A stretch of DNA of 64,000 bases from NCBI RefSeq assembly GCF_035582795.1, contig NC_134371.1, forward strand, positions 48,835,001 to 48,899,000, written 5' to 3'. Position 1 is the stretch's first letter. Each line of letters starts with the position of its first letter. The position numbers were made by a program, and so were the translations under genes. Under the pieces are notes generated by a model, which made no database searches, had not been told where the DNA came from, and saw only the letters and a list, made by a program, of their open reading frames with translations. This document shows positions 1 to 12,588 of this stretch, piece by piece. Source of the stretch: Mycteria americana. Its lineage: Eukaryota > Chordata > Aves > Ciconiiformes > Ciconiidae.

Positions 1-2938
1 ATATTTGGAGGGAAAAGGCTTGATTTGAAGGGTGAGAATGGCATATTGGACACAAATGAAATTACTGTATGGATTTAGAAAGATATGACGTGATTAAAAA
101 TCCATGTGCTTAATCCACCAATTCTTTATAGAGCTCCTTACCGTCATGTGGGAGAATTCCACCTGAGAACTTTGGGCTGATTTACATGAATAAGTATTAA
201 CTTATGGATCTCAGGGAACTGGCCTTGTATTTCTAAAATCTAAATTTCTCATGCTATTCTATGACCCAGGAAGGATTTGAAAACTCAGCTATGCTTTTTC
301 ACTAGTAAAACTGTGTGCTTTCTGATTCTGTTGTTGCTGTTTTCAGCTCTTTCATTGGTGCTTCTACCTGGCTTTAATGTTGCTATGTCTACCAGCTGGG
401 TCTCCAGCTAACTTGCAGAAAATATTAACAGAAAGTGTTTGAGACACTGTACAAAATAAATATTGTGGGGTCTGACAGAAAGTAAAAGATTGTACTTGTT
501 ACCAGAACACTCTTCTGATTTCCAATATAAATGCCAGCTAATATGTGTGTTCCAAAGACCTGCCTGCCAAATACATTGGATTTGGAAACTAAATTTTCCT
601 GCCAATTGCTGTATGCTTAGCCTGCCTGTCATTATCCCCCTCAGCTTTTTTTTCAATGATTGTGCATTTTACACAAGTGCAAAAGAGAAGCAATTTAAAA
701 AGCTTTTTGTGTATAAGATACTCTACAGGCAACTCACCTGCTGGAAATGAAACAATTCTGCATTTGTGACAATTTTCTCCCCTGCATGTAACATTTATTC
801 CACGAAAGGCATGATTGTGGAGATAGAGTTCTTATTTGCTGATGCATTAGTTAAAGTGAATAAAAACATAATTTTGTATATGGTTTAAACCAAGCCGAGC
901 AATTTTTAATACAAGCAATTTCTTTACAGCAGGGCAGGAAATTGTTTTCCCATCTTATAAATATTCACTATTTAAATACCTTCTTTATTGTAATGAAATT
1001 TGGACCCTTGAAAATATTAAGGAACTTCTATTACAGAAAAAATGCAGTCAGTAAAATTGAAATATTTAATTCAAATTATTTTGGAATGTTGAATTTATTT
1101 TTTGTCCTTATTTTATATTATAAATTTATATGTTCAGACATAAAAGGGAATTCTAACCAAAAATAGTATTTTCTATGTTTTGAAAAACCAGCATAAGTTA
1201 TTTGGATATCCATAGAGATTTTTCCATTTCTCTTAAACAAGAAATCTGTTAAAGTGTTTCTTTTCCATAAAATGTTTTAGCTCTGACAATGCTGTGTTTT
1301 TAATTGAAAATATTTAGTCAAATAATTCTCATCTACCTCCAGTACAGACTTTACCCTTATATCAATTTCTGATCCAACCAATACTAGATTTGTTTATTTC
1401 AGTTTAATTAAAAAGACAATATAGGACATTTGTCATATTTGAAATTACTTCAGTAAACTGAGCAGACCCACTGTTTTACTGATCTTTGCAGCAGTATAAT
1501 CACAAAAATATTATAATGAAAACTTCTATAAGAGCTTTCACACTGGCACTGTGCCGAATTATCTTGGACAGACTATGCCTATCCTGATAGTAGCCCTTAT
1601 GCTGAATACAAAAATGCTAGTGCTTGACATATACAAAGTAATTTTAGGGGTCAGAATGTAATCCTATCTATAACAGAGAGCAGGGATCCCCCTGCACTCC
1701 ATGATTTTGCTCATGTGAGTAAATGTCCTCATGAATAACTAAATAGGCACTTAAAACTTTACTGGCAGATGTGTCTCCAGATCAGCAACTTCCATGGCTG
1801 ATGTGCCTTATCAGACACACCAGCAAACTGTCAGGATTACTGAGCAGCAAGGGGATGCACACCATGCTCAACGTTGACCACCTAATGTATCTGCTCGCTG
1901 AGCTGTTGGATCTCCACAGACTCCTGGTATTGTTCATGGGGAGAGGTCAGATCTCCCAGGCAGCATGTCTGAAGCAGGACCTCAGGGGCTCAGAATTCCC
2001 TACTGTACAAACCTGCATTTTTCCACTGACTGTAGAAAGTTTAGGATGATCTGGTAGAGTTAGGAGCTCAAAGGTGAGGGAATAAATATACCTATATGGA
2101 TTACCAGGCATCTTGCTGCAGAAGACCCTGACAGACTGAGAACCTTGGGGGCTTTGTCAGTAGGTCACAGGAGAGCAGGGCCATGTGGCACGTGATACAA
2201 TCTGATTGCACTTCGTAGGCAACTTATGCAGTACAGGAGCAGTTTCTCTGGGAATTCGCTGTAGTTATTTTCTAGATGAGCTACTGCTGTATTTCTTATC
2301 TGAGACATGGGCTGGGTCCTGGAGACCTTTGACATGTACTACGAGACAACCCTTTTTCTCATGATACTGTCTGCAACTTAGCCATAGCTTCATGTTCTTC
2401 TAGGTAACTACTGGGATTGCTAGTTTAGTTTTCAGATCCTTGCTAGTGGAAACAAAAGAGCCAGAATTATAGTTGTATTCTTTGTGTTTATTGTGTAGCT
2501 ATATACCGTGGCCTGCAACCCACCTACATACAGGCCACCCACAAACTAGCTCTAAAGTCTCTGTTGTTCTGCTACAGCAGATATTTCTGCTAGTTCAATT
2601 CATAAAGTCCATCAGCTGTCATAATTTTTTCCTCACTTGTTTTTAAATTATGGTACTTCTAAGAAAAGTGAAGCTTCAGGCTCTTGCTTAAGCATTCATG
2701 TAAGAAGCATCACAAGCATTTTATAGGAGATTGGTTGTGTGAAGTAGGACAAGAAAGTGTCAAACATACCAAATGTGTTCTGCTTCAGAAATTTATTATG
2801 TTTCTGAGGCACCAGTGCTTGGTTTGTGTGGCAATGCTGGGTTCTGGGTGTCTCCTCTAGACTCACTTCTTATGGCTTCCTTAGGCAGTATGCCATGCTA
2901 ATGCCATGCTGGTTGTGATAAGGGGATGACTTCTTCCA

Positions 2939-2992
2939 GGAAGAGCAGAAGTTATTGTCTTTGTGTCTTTGTGGAAGAGCAGAAGTTATTGT
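2939..2992 (+). repeat. Perfect 20-base direct duplication
   Basis: The word ggaagagcagaagttattgt occurs at 2939-2958 and again, identical, at 2973-2992, separated by 14 bases rich in tttgtg. It is a local tandem duplication of about 34 bases. Confidence 0.9.
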
Positions 2993-4234
2993 AGGTCAGC
3001 ACTTTGTCAGGCTCCATGGGCTATAGTTTCAGTAGATTCTCTTCAAAATATACTAAACTGGTATGGACCTTAAATTAAACGTTCCCAGACAGATTGATGT
3101 CAAATTTTCTGCCAAAGAATGATATTTAATGAAAGTTTTGCTGTTTCACACCATAATATGGTTAGAGTTTTGTAGATGCGACAAATCCTGATCTTCAAAT
3201 GGATTAAATTTGTCTCATGGACACCATGGGTCAGAATTCGTTCCTCTTGGCTTAGAATTAAAATATTAGGGAGAGGATTTCATGTAAATCCTTACTTAAG
3301 GCTGTTAAAGATTAAAGTGAGTTCTGATTAGCATAAATCTTTCAGTCTCTGCTCCCTGGCCCCTCACAGATGCCCATAGGTACCATCTTTTAAGAAACAG
3401 CACAGTGAGATTTTATTAGTTCATCAGAGCTTGTTGGGACAGCCCACTGTGAAAAGCCAGTCCATCATCACTTTAGGCTATATGGTTCCCTGGGTAGGGA
3501 ATCATAATCATTGTGCATTTGCCAAGTGCCTGGGAAAGTCCTGTAATGACTAAATCTTGTAAAATAATTCTAATCTTTCCTTCTTTGTCTGATCCTCCCC
3601 AACTCAGATAATCCTTTCTAGTTTTTCTTAAGTTGAAGTTCATTATTTTTGAAGTTAATGCAAATTCAGGTATCTGAATAAATAACCTAAATGTCATCCA
3701 ATGCTTTCATAAAATTCAATAGAAGATGCAAGCATCCAGTGCTTTTGAAAATGAAGTTGTGCTTCATTGGAATTGGTAGCTAAAATGTGATTGCCTTTAG
3801 TTGAACCATCAATCCAGTCTGGATATTTAAATGTGTGTTGTAATAGAGCCTGGACACCAGCTGCCTGTGTGCCATTTGTGCTTTAAAATTTTGGCCTCAT
3901 AGCCCACTTTCAAAAACCTAGGTCTGAAAATGTGGAGAGTTTTTCTCAACTGGGAGAGCAACCTACTAATTAAATATCTAAAAGTGGGCTTCCATGTTAG
4001 TATTCTTCAGATTTCAGAGCTTTGGTACAAAGTTGTATCAGTATTAAAACAATATTAATGATATTGAAATGTTAAAGAATATTCTTTTCATACCACACAG
4101 TCAGGTGCAGTATAGTCATGGAGATCTTATGGCAAGGTGCTGCACTGAAATATAAATGCTATTGTTATAATCCCATTTATGGCTGGTTTAAAATGAGCAT
4201 TTATTCCTAACTCTTAAGACACCAAGGGTACATG

Positions 4235-4264
4235 CACACACACATATATACATATACACACACA
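4235..4264. repeat. CA/TA microsatellite
   Basis: Alternating purine-pyrimidine run (cacacacacatatatacat continuing to cacacac), short and interrupted. A companion TA-rich run (tatgtatatat words) lies at 4409-4445. Confidence 0.9.
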
Positions 4265-7200
4265 AAGAGCAGTTGCTAGCATTTGTAAAAGCTTCAAAAT
4301 TTATTTTTAATTATAGACTAAAATATAGTAATTTTTTTTCTTTTATTCTGATCAAAATAAGCATCTCTATATTATACTAATTGTTCATTTTGGTGCTTAT
4401 ATATGCTAACATGTATATATTATGTATATATTATATGTATATATTTGAAGGGAAAAAGTAAGACTTCAGGACTTACAGCTGGCCTAAATCATGTTTCTAA
4501 TGCTGTGGGTTTTGATCCTTCTGGTGCATCTAAAGTTCCCTCTCCACTCTTCACTTATATTACTTATAACATTCTTTACACATATTGTTAGTGAAGCTGT
4601 CATAAAAGGTAGCAGTGGTAAGTGACATCATTGATAGATTGTTGGCTTTTTTGGGCAGTTTTTTTTCTAGGGAATGTAGATTAAAACTCTTGGCTGTAAA
4701 AGTGTCCCAAGTACTCTCCTCTTCAACCCTTGCTCCCCAAAATGGGCTTATATTTACTATTAGTGTTAATGCTGCTGCTTTTTCTCAAAAGAAATCTTAT
4801 CAAAATCATAAGCAGAATCAGTGTTTGTATCCCCTTCATGGAGCGAATTTTGGAGTAGCTCCATCCACTGTCTTAAGGGAACATTATACATCCCAAACAC
4901 AATTAAAATTTAGGATCAGGTACTTGAGTCTGTGACAACTTAGACTGAAGCCAACACTCCTCCTTAGCTACAACATTTTTCTTAGATTATCAGGGTGATC
5001 CTGTGCCCTTTGGTCAGTGCCAGGATGCTTACTGTTACCTCTTTTATGGAGAGATGATCAAGGTCAAACCCACTGTATCTTAGTACTAATACTGAACAAT
5101 TTGGGTGTTAAATTACATTTAACTTTCCACAGTGAGTTTGACGGAAATAATGAAGGCTCTTAAGACATGCCAACCTAATATAATATTACTTTAGCTCTGA
5201 TCACTGCTGTGGTTATGAAGAAGAGAAGGAAAAACACATTGCAGGCTCACAAAAGCAGAAGGGAAAATGTTTTTTCATTGGGTTCTGGCTTTTCAAATTA
5301 ATTTGAGAACAGGTGTGTACTGTAAAGAATTCTGTTTTAACTAGCTCTTAACATTAATTTTTTTTTAATTATGTTTCCTTCTCCAGAAGACATTTTAACA
5401 ACACCAAATGATTTTTAAAAATAATAATTTTAGGCTGTGTCATTATGGATGGGTGGATGGATGAATGTCTGTCATTGCATATGACAGGCACCTACTCTTA
5501 CAGAGCTGTCAGGCTTGTGCTTTTAGTGTTATTGTTTCCAAGAAAGACTGCTGTTCTTAGGCGAGTTCTTACAGCATAAGACAGAAGAAAAGGCATTTAA
5601 GATCTCTTTTTCAGCAAAGCTGAGGTTTCATATGACAGGGTACTAAGTAACTGTATGCATAAAGTACTGGACACAATTTTTAATGTTAATTTTTGGAAAG
5701 GAATATTGAAGTATTGAAAGCCTTGATGTTCCCACCAACATTGCATCTGGTTTTCTATTGTGTTGTACTTTTTGTACTCATTTGTGAAAATTTTATTCAA
5801 AATCTGTGGTAGTTACTCTCGATAGCTGCTGTGTGACAGTGAGAGAGACTGTACAAAGTGTAGGGATAAGGAGAATTGCTTATCCTGTTGTTTAGAGACT
5901 TCATGGTACCCATGCTTTATTTCCTCATTCTGGCAATACTGGGAACATTGTTAGTATAGGATTATTCAAACATAAAGTAATCCTTAAGTAGAAATTTATA
6001 TTTGGATTGTGATGTTGTAAATCATGTTACAGCTGAAAGTAGGATATCAACAGCAACATCCTGGGCACTACAGTTTTCTGTCAACTGTGTAAATTCTCAC
6101 TTTTAGGTGACATACTGTATTTTAATGGCCACATGTGAGTAACACTCACACTCTGGCAAAGGATAGTGGACAACAGACTACAGAATTTTAGAATACTCAA
6201 ATCACACCTGCACTTCAATTTTTCAAGGCAAAAATCAATAGGGAGAGGTATCTAAATGAGGTGGACTGGTGGTGTGCTGGTGGAATACTGTTCTGGTCCT
6301 GATTTTCCAGCCATGCTGCTTTAACTGAAGCTACTCAAGAGTTTTACCACTGATGGAAGAAAATTGTATCTATGAATTGTTTTCTGGTTTATGCTTGACT
6401 ACCTCTGTGTATCATTCCACAGCAGCCTGTTTATGCCTGTATGTGAGCCCTAGCCTGTCCTTCATGGATGAGATCCATGGAGATACATTATGGAATCTGT
6501 GTGAGCCTCTGGAAGTGCTTAAAAAGCTTTTAAATTAAATGTCATATCTAAATGAGCCATCTGGTCTGCCAAAGAAATAACTCACCTTAGTGAGTGTTTT
6601 ATTTAGAACCACTGAATAAAAATATTAACTATGTGTTATTCTAAAAGTAAAGGAAGAACACAAAAAACCACTCTGAGAAAACGATAAAAAAGTTTTAAGT
6701 GAAAAAAGCACACACACACAACTAATATATATTAAACTTCTTGTCTTTGTTTTTTTTGTAATGTGGGTGAAAGTAGGTGACCATCATGAGTTAAGATTTG
6801 TTTCTTTTTGCAAAAGAGGGAAGTATTTAGAATAGATTTGTCTGAAGTTTTGAGTGATTTTAGTGTGAAATTCACTGCTGAAAAGCAAGAAGAAATGTAG
6901 TATGCTGAAGAGAAAGAGGCAGAATTCTTCATTCTCACATTATGGCATGGAAATATTCTGCTAGAAAGTGGGAACTTTAAATCATGGATGCCTCCCTGTA
7001 TTGAATGACAACCCATCTGAAAACTGTACTTCTGGAAATTATGGTACTGAATCTTGTGATCAACATTGCCAGTGGAAGGAAGGGGTTAGGATGAAGCTGG
7101 CAGCTGTTGAGATGGAGTAGATGGAGAGAGAAGTAAAAAGACAGAAGAGAAATCTTTTCAGCAGTTATACGAAAATGCTGGCTTTATTTTGTTTTTCTGC

Positions 7201-10200
7201 TATGTAGAAATGAGTGACAAAGCCACAGGGAAAGCAAATGTGATTTCAATCCATCCGTTATGAAAACACATGAAAGTGTTTTTATCATTAGCTAATTACA
7301 GTTAGAAACCATTTTAATCATAACTAAGACCACTTAAAATATAACCAATGTTGAGTTTTGTAGTTGTAACTACAAAAATTAATCCCATGACAGATGTGAT
7401 TTTAAGATACAAACCTATGATGAAGATATTAAATGTTTCATTAAATTCTTGCTATGTATCATTAATTCAATTCTGAAACATCTCCTAAAAATGAGAAGAA
7501 AGAAAGAGTGCATAAATAATATTGGTATGGGGCACGTTACCCCACATTAAATCAATATTCTGCACTGACAATAGCTAATGGTGACTATGTCAGGTAGACC
7601 AAGGTAGTAGTTACTAGACTTCTGTAACAACATTAAATCTGCATATCTTTGCATGCTCTCCTTGTAAGACTTTTTTTTTTTTTTTTCCTTTTCTCTAATA
7701 CAAAGTTGCCTACAGGGTTGCTGTAAATATGTTTGGAAAATATTGCTTTTAGCAGTCTTAATACTGAGCCTGAGCAAAAGACTGGAGGATTTTGTGTTCA
7801 CGATCTTACACGAGTTTTAAAAAATCTGTTTTTTTTTTTTGCCCTTGCTTCTTTAAGTTTATTTCATTAGCAATATTACAAAGTTTAAAGCTGAATCTGT
7901 AGGTCATCCTATATTGTCGGTGAGATAAGGCATGTGGTGGGCATACTCCCCATTCTCCTAATGGTGAATTCAGATGCATTTCCCTACAGTTGCAGGCTGT
8001 GGTTATTCTCTGTTACTCCAGTATAATTTTATTGATGCATTGGACATGAAGAATGAAGTTATTAGTTGGTGTATTTTATGAGGATGTTTAGCACTGGTAA
8101 CACGTGCTATAAATATGTGATTGGGATAGCTTCTCTTTGAGATTTCCAGACACATGAATGTTTTCCTGATGGTACTGACTGGATTCCTGGGAATTCTGTC
8201 TAATTTTGCAGGGAAATACTAGACAAATTTTAGAAAAATAAACTTGCTCTGTTTCTTTAATTTGTATGAGTTTTACATTTTAGTAGTCATAGGAATGCAC
8301 AGTTTATATTTGGTTTTAATCTAGTTTATATTTTGATCAAGCTCTGTCTTTTAAACAGTAACTTGTTGAAGTAATTTTCTTGTAAATCCTTAATTTGTCA
8401 GGCACTCAACTGCTTTTAATATTGTGTTGCTGCTCCAAATGAGACACAAAAATCAGCTTTTTAATGTTTTCTGATTCCCAAGTTGCCTTTTAGAGGCTTT
8501 CTGCAGGAGGATCTATAAACAAGGTCTCATCTGGAACTAGAAAAGGGAAGCTAACATTAATATTTTGGTGCAACGCTAAAGCAGTCTGCATTTTTAACCA
8601 TTAGGAACCGTGCAGAAATATAATATCAATTTTGATAATTTTTATTCCTAGTGTCTTTCTTTTGGGTGCTTTGCAATGGCACTTTGGAGTGAAAGTTATC
8701 ACCACAGTAACATGGCTCATCAGAGGTATCACAAAATGTCTGTGTGAGTTTGTTCATTTGTAACTGACATGGATGAAAAGAATGAAAACAAAAATGATGG
8801 CTTTATGCCATACTTCTCTATGGAGAGGTGCGATGAGCTATTTAAGGACAGCTGTTTTATGAAGCCTTGATGTATTCATAGTGGCAGCTGCAGTTTTCTT
8901 AGAACAGAATAGCAAGAATGTAAGAGCAGCAGTGCTGTACGTTTTGAAGAAGAAAGTTTCTATCATCTTCCCATCCATGACCAAACTGTAGATGATAATA
9001 AATTGCATAGAAAATGTCAAGAAATTGCATGGTAGAGGTTCTTGCAAGGGCTCAAATCAGATACTAGTAAAAGGTGGCTCTGGTTTAGGATATCACAGTC
9101 ATTTAACATGGCTGCATTAAATCCAGTTTGCAACAGGCCCCGGGTATTACCACAAATACGTTGTTTGAGAACCATACACACTTGAGCAGTTGAGATTTTT
9201 CTTACATTATTGTATTGATATTTCTCCTTGGTCTTCCATATCCTGAGATATTTTTCTTCATCAAGCCATTCTAGCACTAATTCTTGTAACACTTTTGGTT
9301 TTCACTTTGATGCTCCAGTCAGTCCTGATTACAAGACACAAAAGCACATAGGATTATTAGTCTCGAAGAGCTTTATAAATGTCGAGAAAACAGAATATGG
9401 TACATTAGATGTGTTTTGTATATATCAGCCATAGCTGACAGTAAAGATAGAATTCCATAGGCTTTGCTTGTTTTACTGAATTACAGATTTGAAGAATGCT
9501 GAGGAGTGGTGGTGAGTAAAACAGGGAGGTAAGTCCTGGATTTACAGGAACATTGATTCTTATATGTCTCCTGTAGTAGCCAGCTGGTAATCACAAACAC
9601 AGGATGTGCGTTATGCCAGGCTTACATTTCAGCTAAAGCACCTATAAAAATGTGTTGCTACAATTGTAGGAGATACATTTTAGTTTCTGTTTTTGTATCG
9701 TGCTGTTCTTTGTAACTCAGAAACACTTGGTGATATAATTATTTCAGCCACCAGGTGGATGTGCAACCATCTGTCTGTTCTGCCATCAGCCAGGCTGCTG
9801 CTACAGTGCTGCCTAGAAAGAGATATTTTTCAATGAGCAACCAATGCCTTTCCTCTTCCAAACTGTCCAGTCTGTTTCAAAAATCAGTTCTTTTTCCTCA
9901 GACCATTTTGTGAACGTGCAGTAGATATTTCACACCATCAAGTGAGCCTGCTGGGAAGGGCAAAGCTACTCCATTGCAGACTGTACTTTTGCTTTGATCT
10001 CAAACAGAAATCTGCTTTTATCAGGTTCAGTAAGCTTTCTTTTTCCACTGCACTGCACTGCAGTATTTAAAAAAAAAAAAATGCAGAGAATAAAAGCGAG
10101 GTATCATGGGATTTTCTCTTTCTTTCTGATAAGCCCCCTTCTCAGTAGCCTTTTCCAGGAGTGGAATCTAGACAGCTGCTGCCGTTTGGCTATGTTGACA

Positions 10201-11505
10201 TATTCAACAGCTGCACTTGCATTTAGGGTAGTAAAAGTCTGAAAGCCGCTTGAACGTCACATAGACTGAGTTCAGGTTTGATCAGCTTTAGCACTTTTTT
10301 TGAGGTTTCAGATGCTTGAGTTAGTAATAAAACACAAGATGTCATGCAGTAATACCAGTTAATTATTATCTTAGCCATATGGGGAGGTAGAATATCTGTT
10401 AACTGCATTTCAGCTGTATATTAACGATCATTATGACACAGCTGATGCAGCGCTCTATCCTAGTCTCTTGTATAGTTCCTGCATAGCATTGGTTAAAGCT
10501 CTGAATTTACATTTCATAAAGGAAAATGTGTTTTGAGTTCATTTTAATTTAGAACAAAGCAACTTTTAAAAACTTTTTCTACATAATAGAAATTCATAAT
10601 ATTTCAGTTTTAGCATTTGATTTCAGAATTTTGAAAAGATATTTCAAGTTATACCCTGCAACTATTTTTAGTATATCCTGAAATAATGGATATGTATATA
10701 TATGATTAACAATCTAAAATCGCAAACATATAAATTCAAGTCTAAACAACAATTGGGAATGTATATATTTTTAATCAATTTTTTTTGTCAGACCCTTTGT
10801 TTTTCTAAAAAGTTTTGACAGGAGAAATTAACTCATTTCATACTGAAGTAACAAATGAGCTGTTAATGGAATCACACAAATCAGAGGTTTGCTGTTTTGA
10901 ATCCTGATGCCATTCCAAGTGAACTTTTTAAGGCAAATGTAGCTTACTATTGCTGTCCTGTGCTCTATAGCACAACAGTAGACCGCCTACTTAAATAAAA
11001 TGCTGTTTGAGTGCTTCAGAATAACCCTCAAGATTAATTCTGCTTTATGTCTTATAAGTAAAATGTAAAAGTGTCACTGCTATGTTCATTTACATGTCAA
11101 GAAAACATAAAAAATAGAGGTGCGTGTTTTCCTTTTTAATATTGCCTTGACATGGAGATGACATATTACATTTCCTTGTGACAATAGCAGACCTTGGTGT
11201 CTGCCATCAAGGCCACTATTTCTTTGGGTTCAGCCTGTAACTTACAGGACAGAGGTCACTTAGAAGAGAAGTAGTGTGGTAGACCTATGCTGTCCAGCTG
11301 TCTGGTCTGGGTACCAGATTTGGGAGCAGGTTGGGGCAAGAAGTCTCTGTAACAAGCTTTGCTGGAACCAGCTTGATGAATGTGGTTTAGATTTACTAGC
11401 CTTCAGGCTTGCCTCAGCCTCCAGACATTGCAAATCCAGTGAAGGGGCACTTAAAGCTTTTTCTGCCTCCATCTGCCTGAGCTGTATCTTCTGGGGTAAA
11501 AAACT

Positions 11506-12588
11506 GTACCGCTGGGTAAAAAACTGTCTGGATGGCTGGGCCCAAAGAGTTGTGACGAACGGAGTTAAATCCAGCTGGCAGCCAGTCACAAGTGGTGTTC
11601 CGCAGGGCTCAGTATTGGGGCCAGTTCTGTTTAATATCTTTATCAATGAACTGGACGAGGGGATCAAGTGCACCCTCAGTAAGTTTGTAGACGACACCAA
11701 ATTGGACACAAGTGTTGATCTGATTGAGGGTGGGAAGGCTCTGCAGAGGGACCTGGACAGGCTGGATCAATGGGCTGAGGGCAATTGTATGAGGTTTAAC
11801 AAGGCTAAGTGCCAAGTCCTGCATTTGGGTCAGAACAACCCCATGCAATGATACAGGCTTGGGGAAGAGTGGCTGGAAAGCTGCTTGGTGGGAAAGGACC
11901 TGGGGCTGTTGGTCAACAGATGGCTGAATATGAGCTGGCAGTGTGCCCAGGTGGCCAAGAAGGCCAGTAGCATCCTGGCTTGTATGAGGAATAGTGTGGC
12001 CAGCAGGAGCAGGGAAGTGATCGTGCCCCTATACTCGGCACTGGTGAGGCCGCACCTCGAATACTGTGTTCAGTTTTGGGCCCCTCACTACAAGAAGGAC
12101 ATTGAGGTGCTGGAGCGAGTCCAGAGAAGGGCAACGAAGCTGGTGAAGGGTCTAGAGCAGAAGTCTTATGGGGAGCGGCTGAGGGAACTGGGGTTGTTTA
12201 GCCTGGAGAAAAGGAGGCTGAGGGGAGACCTTACCGCTCTCTACAACTACACTCTCTACAACCTCTGAAAGGAGGTTGTAGCCAGGTGGGTGTTGGTCCC
12301 TTCTGCCAAGTAACAAGTGATAGGACGAGAGGAAACAGGCTCAAGTTGCACCAGGGGAGGTTTGGATTAGATATTAGGGAATATTTCTTCACTGAAAGGA
12401 TTATCAAGCATTGGAACAGGCTGCCCAGGGAAGTGGTTGAGTTGCCATCCCTGGAGGTATTTAAAAGATGTGTAGATGTGGTGCTTAGGGACATGGTATA
12501 GCGGTGGCCTTGGCAGTGTTAGGTTTACAGTTGGACTCGATGATCTTAAGGGTCTTTTCCAACCTAAATGATTCTATGGTTCTATAGC
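11506..12588 (+). mobile_element. CR1 LINE, 5'-truncated copy with intact 3' end
   Basis: A chicken-repeat-1 non-LTR retrotransposon in plus orientation. The translated sequence matches the CR1 reverse-transcriptase C-terminal half: [19 protein letters not shown], the FVDD active-site box at 11684-11695, and the downstream segments [20 protein letters not shown] and [16 protein letters not shown]. The 3' end is typical of avian CR1: a conserved block (gttggactcgatgatcttaa) followed by the octamer-like terminal repeats attctatgg and ttctatag near 12571-12587, with no poly(A) tail. The 5' limit is placed where similarity to CR1 begins, near the Trp-Val-Lys-Asn segment. The copy is well preserved and therefore relatively young, but too short and damaged to be mobile. 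Confidence 0.96.
11513..12501 (+). pseudogene. CR1 ORF2 reverse-transcriptase remnant (broken)
   Basis: This is the C-terminal part of the CR1 ORF2 polyprotein (reverse transcriptase thumb side and the C-terminal domain). The endonuclease and the first part of the polymerase are absent because of 5' truncation. The first segment is open to 11851, where a TGA at 11849-11851 replaces the Arg codon normally following NNPMQ. The same frame then continues to the second lesion, a 14-base insertion at 12251-12264 that duplicates local sequence (actctctacaac) and shifts the reading frame. The last segment is readable from about 12286 to the normal CR1 terminus (VVLRDMV, stop at 12499-12501). No functional enzyme can be made. 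Confidence 0.93.

Larger units (their letters stand above)
1..11505. other. Intergenic region, no gene recognised
   Basis: AT-rich sequence far downstream of PLPPR4. Open frames are short (up to 106 codons before 11000), begin at arbitrary sites and do not resemble known proteins. It holds small repeats: a perfect 20-base direct duplication at 2939-2992, CA/TA microsatellites at 4235-4264 and 4409-4445, a GGAT-type repeat near 5448-5465, and T or A runs near 7672-7686, 7829-7840 and 10068-10080. The 300 bases before the CR1 copy (about 11211-11505) are mildly GC-richer but not recognisable. Confidence 0.8.

Noticed and set aside
1771..2049. 92-codon plus-strand frame with exon-like composition
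   Set aside because: It starts only with a non-ATG codon and shows no protein family I know and no clear splice-site framing.
11260..12494. Minus-strand frames across 11260-11709, 11609-11848, 11913-12134 and 12231-12494
   Set aside because: They are antisense shadows of the plus-strand CR1 reverse-transcriptase remnant.
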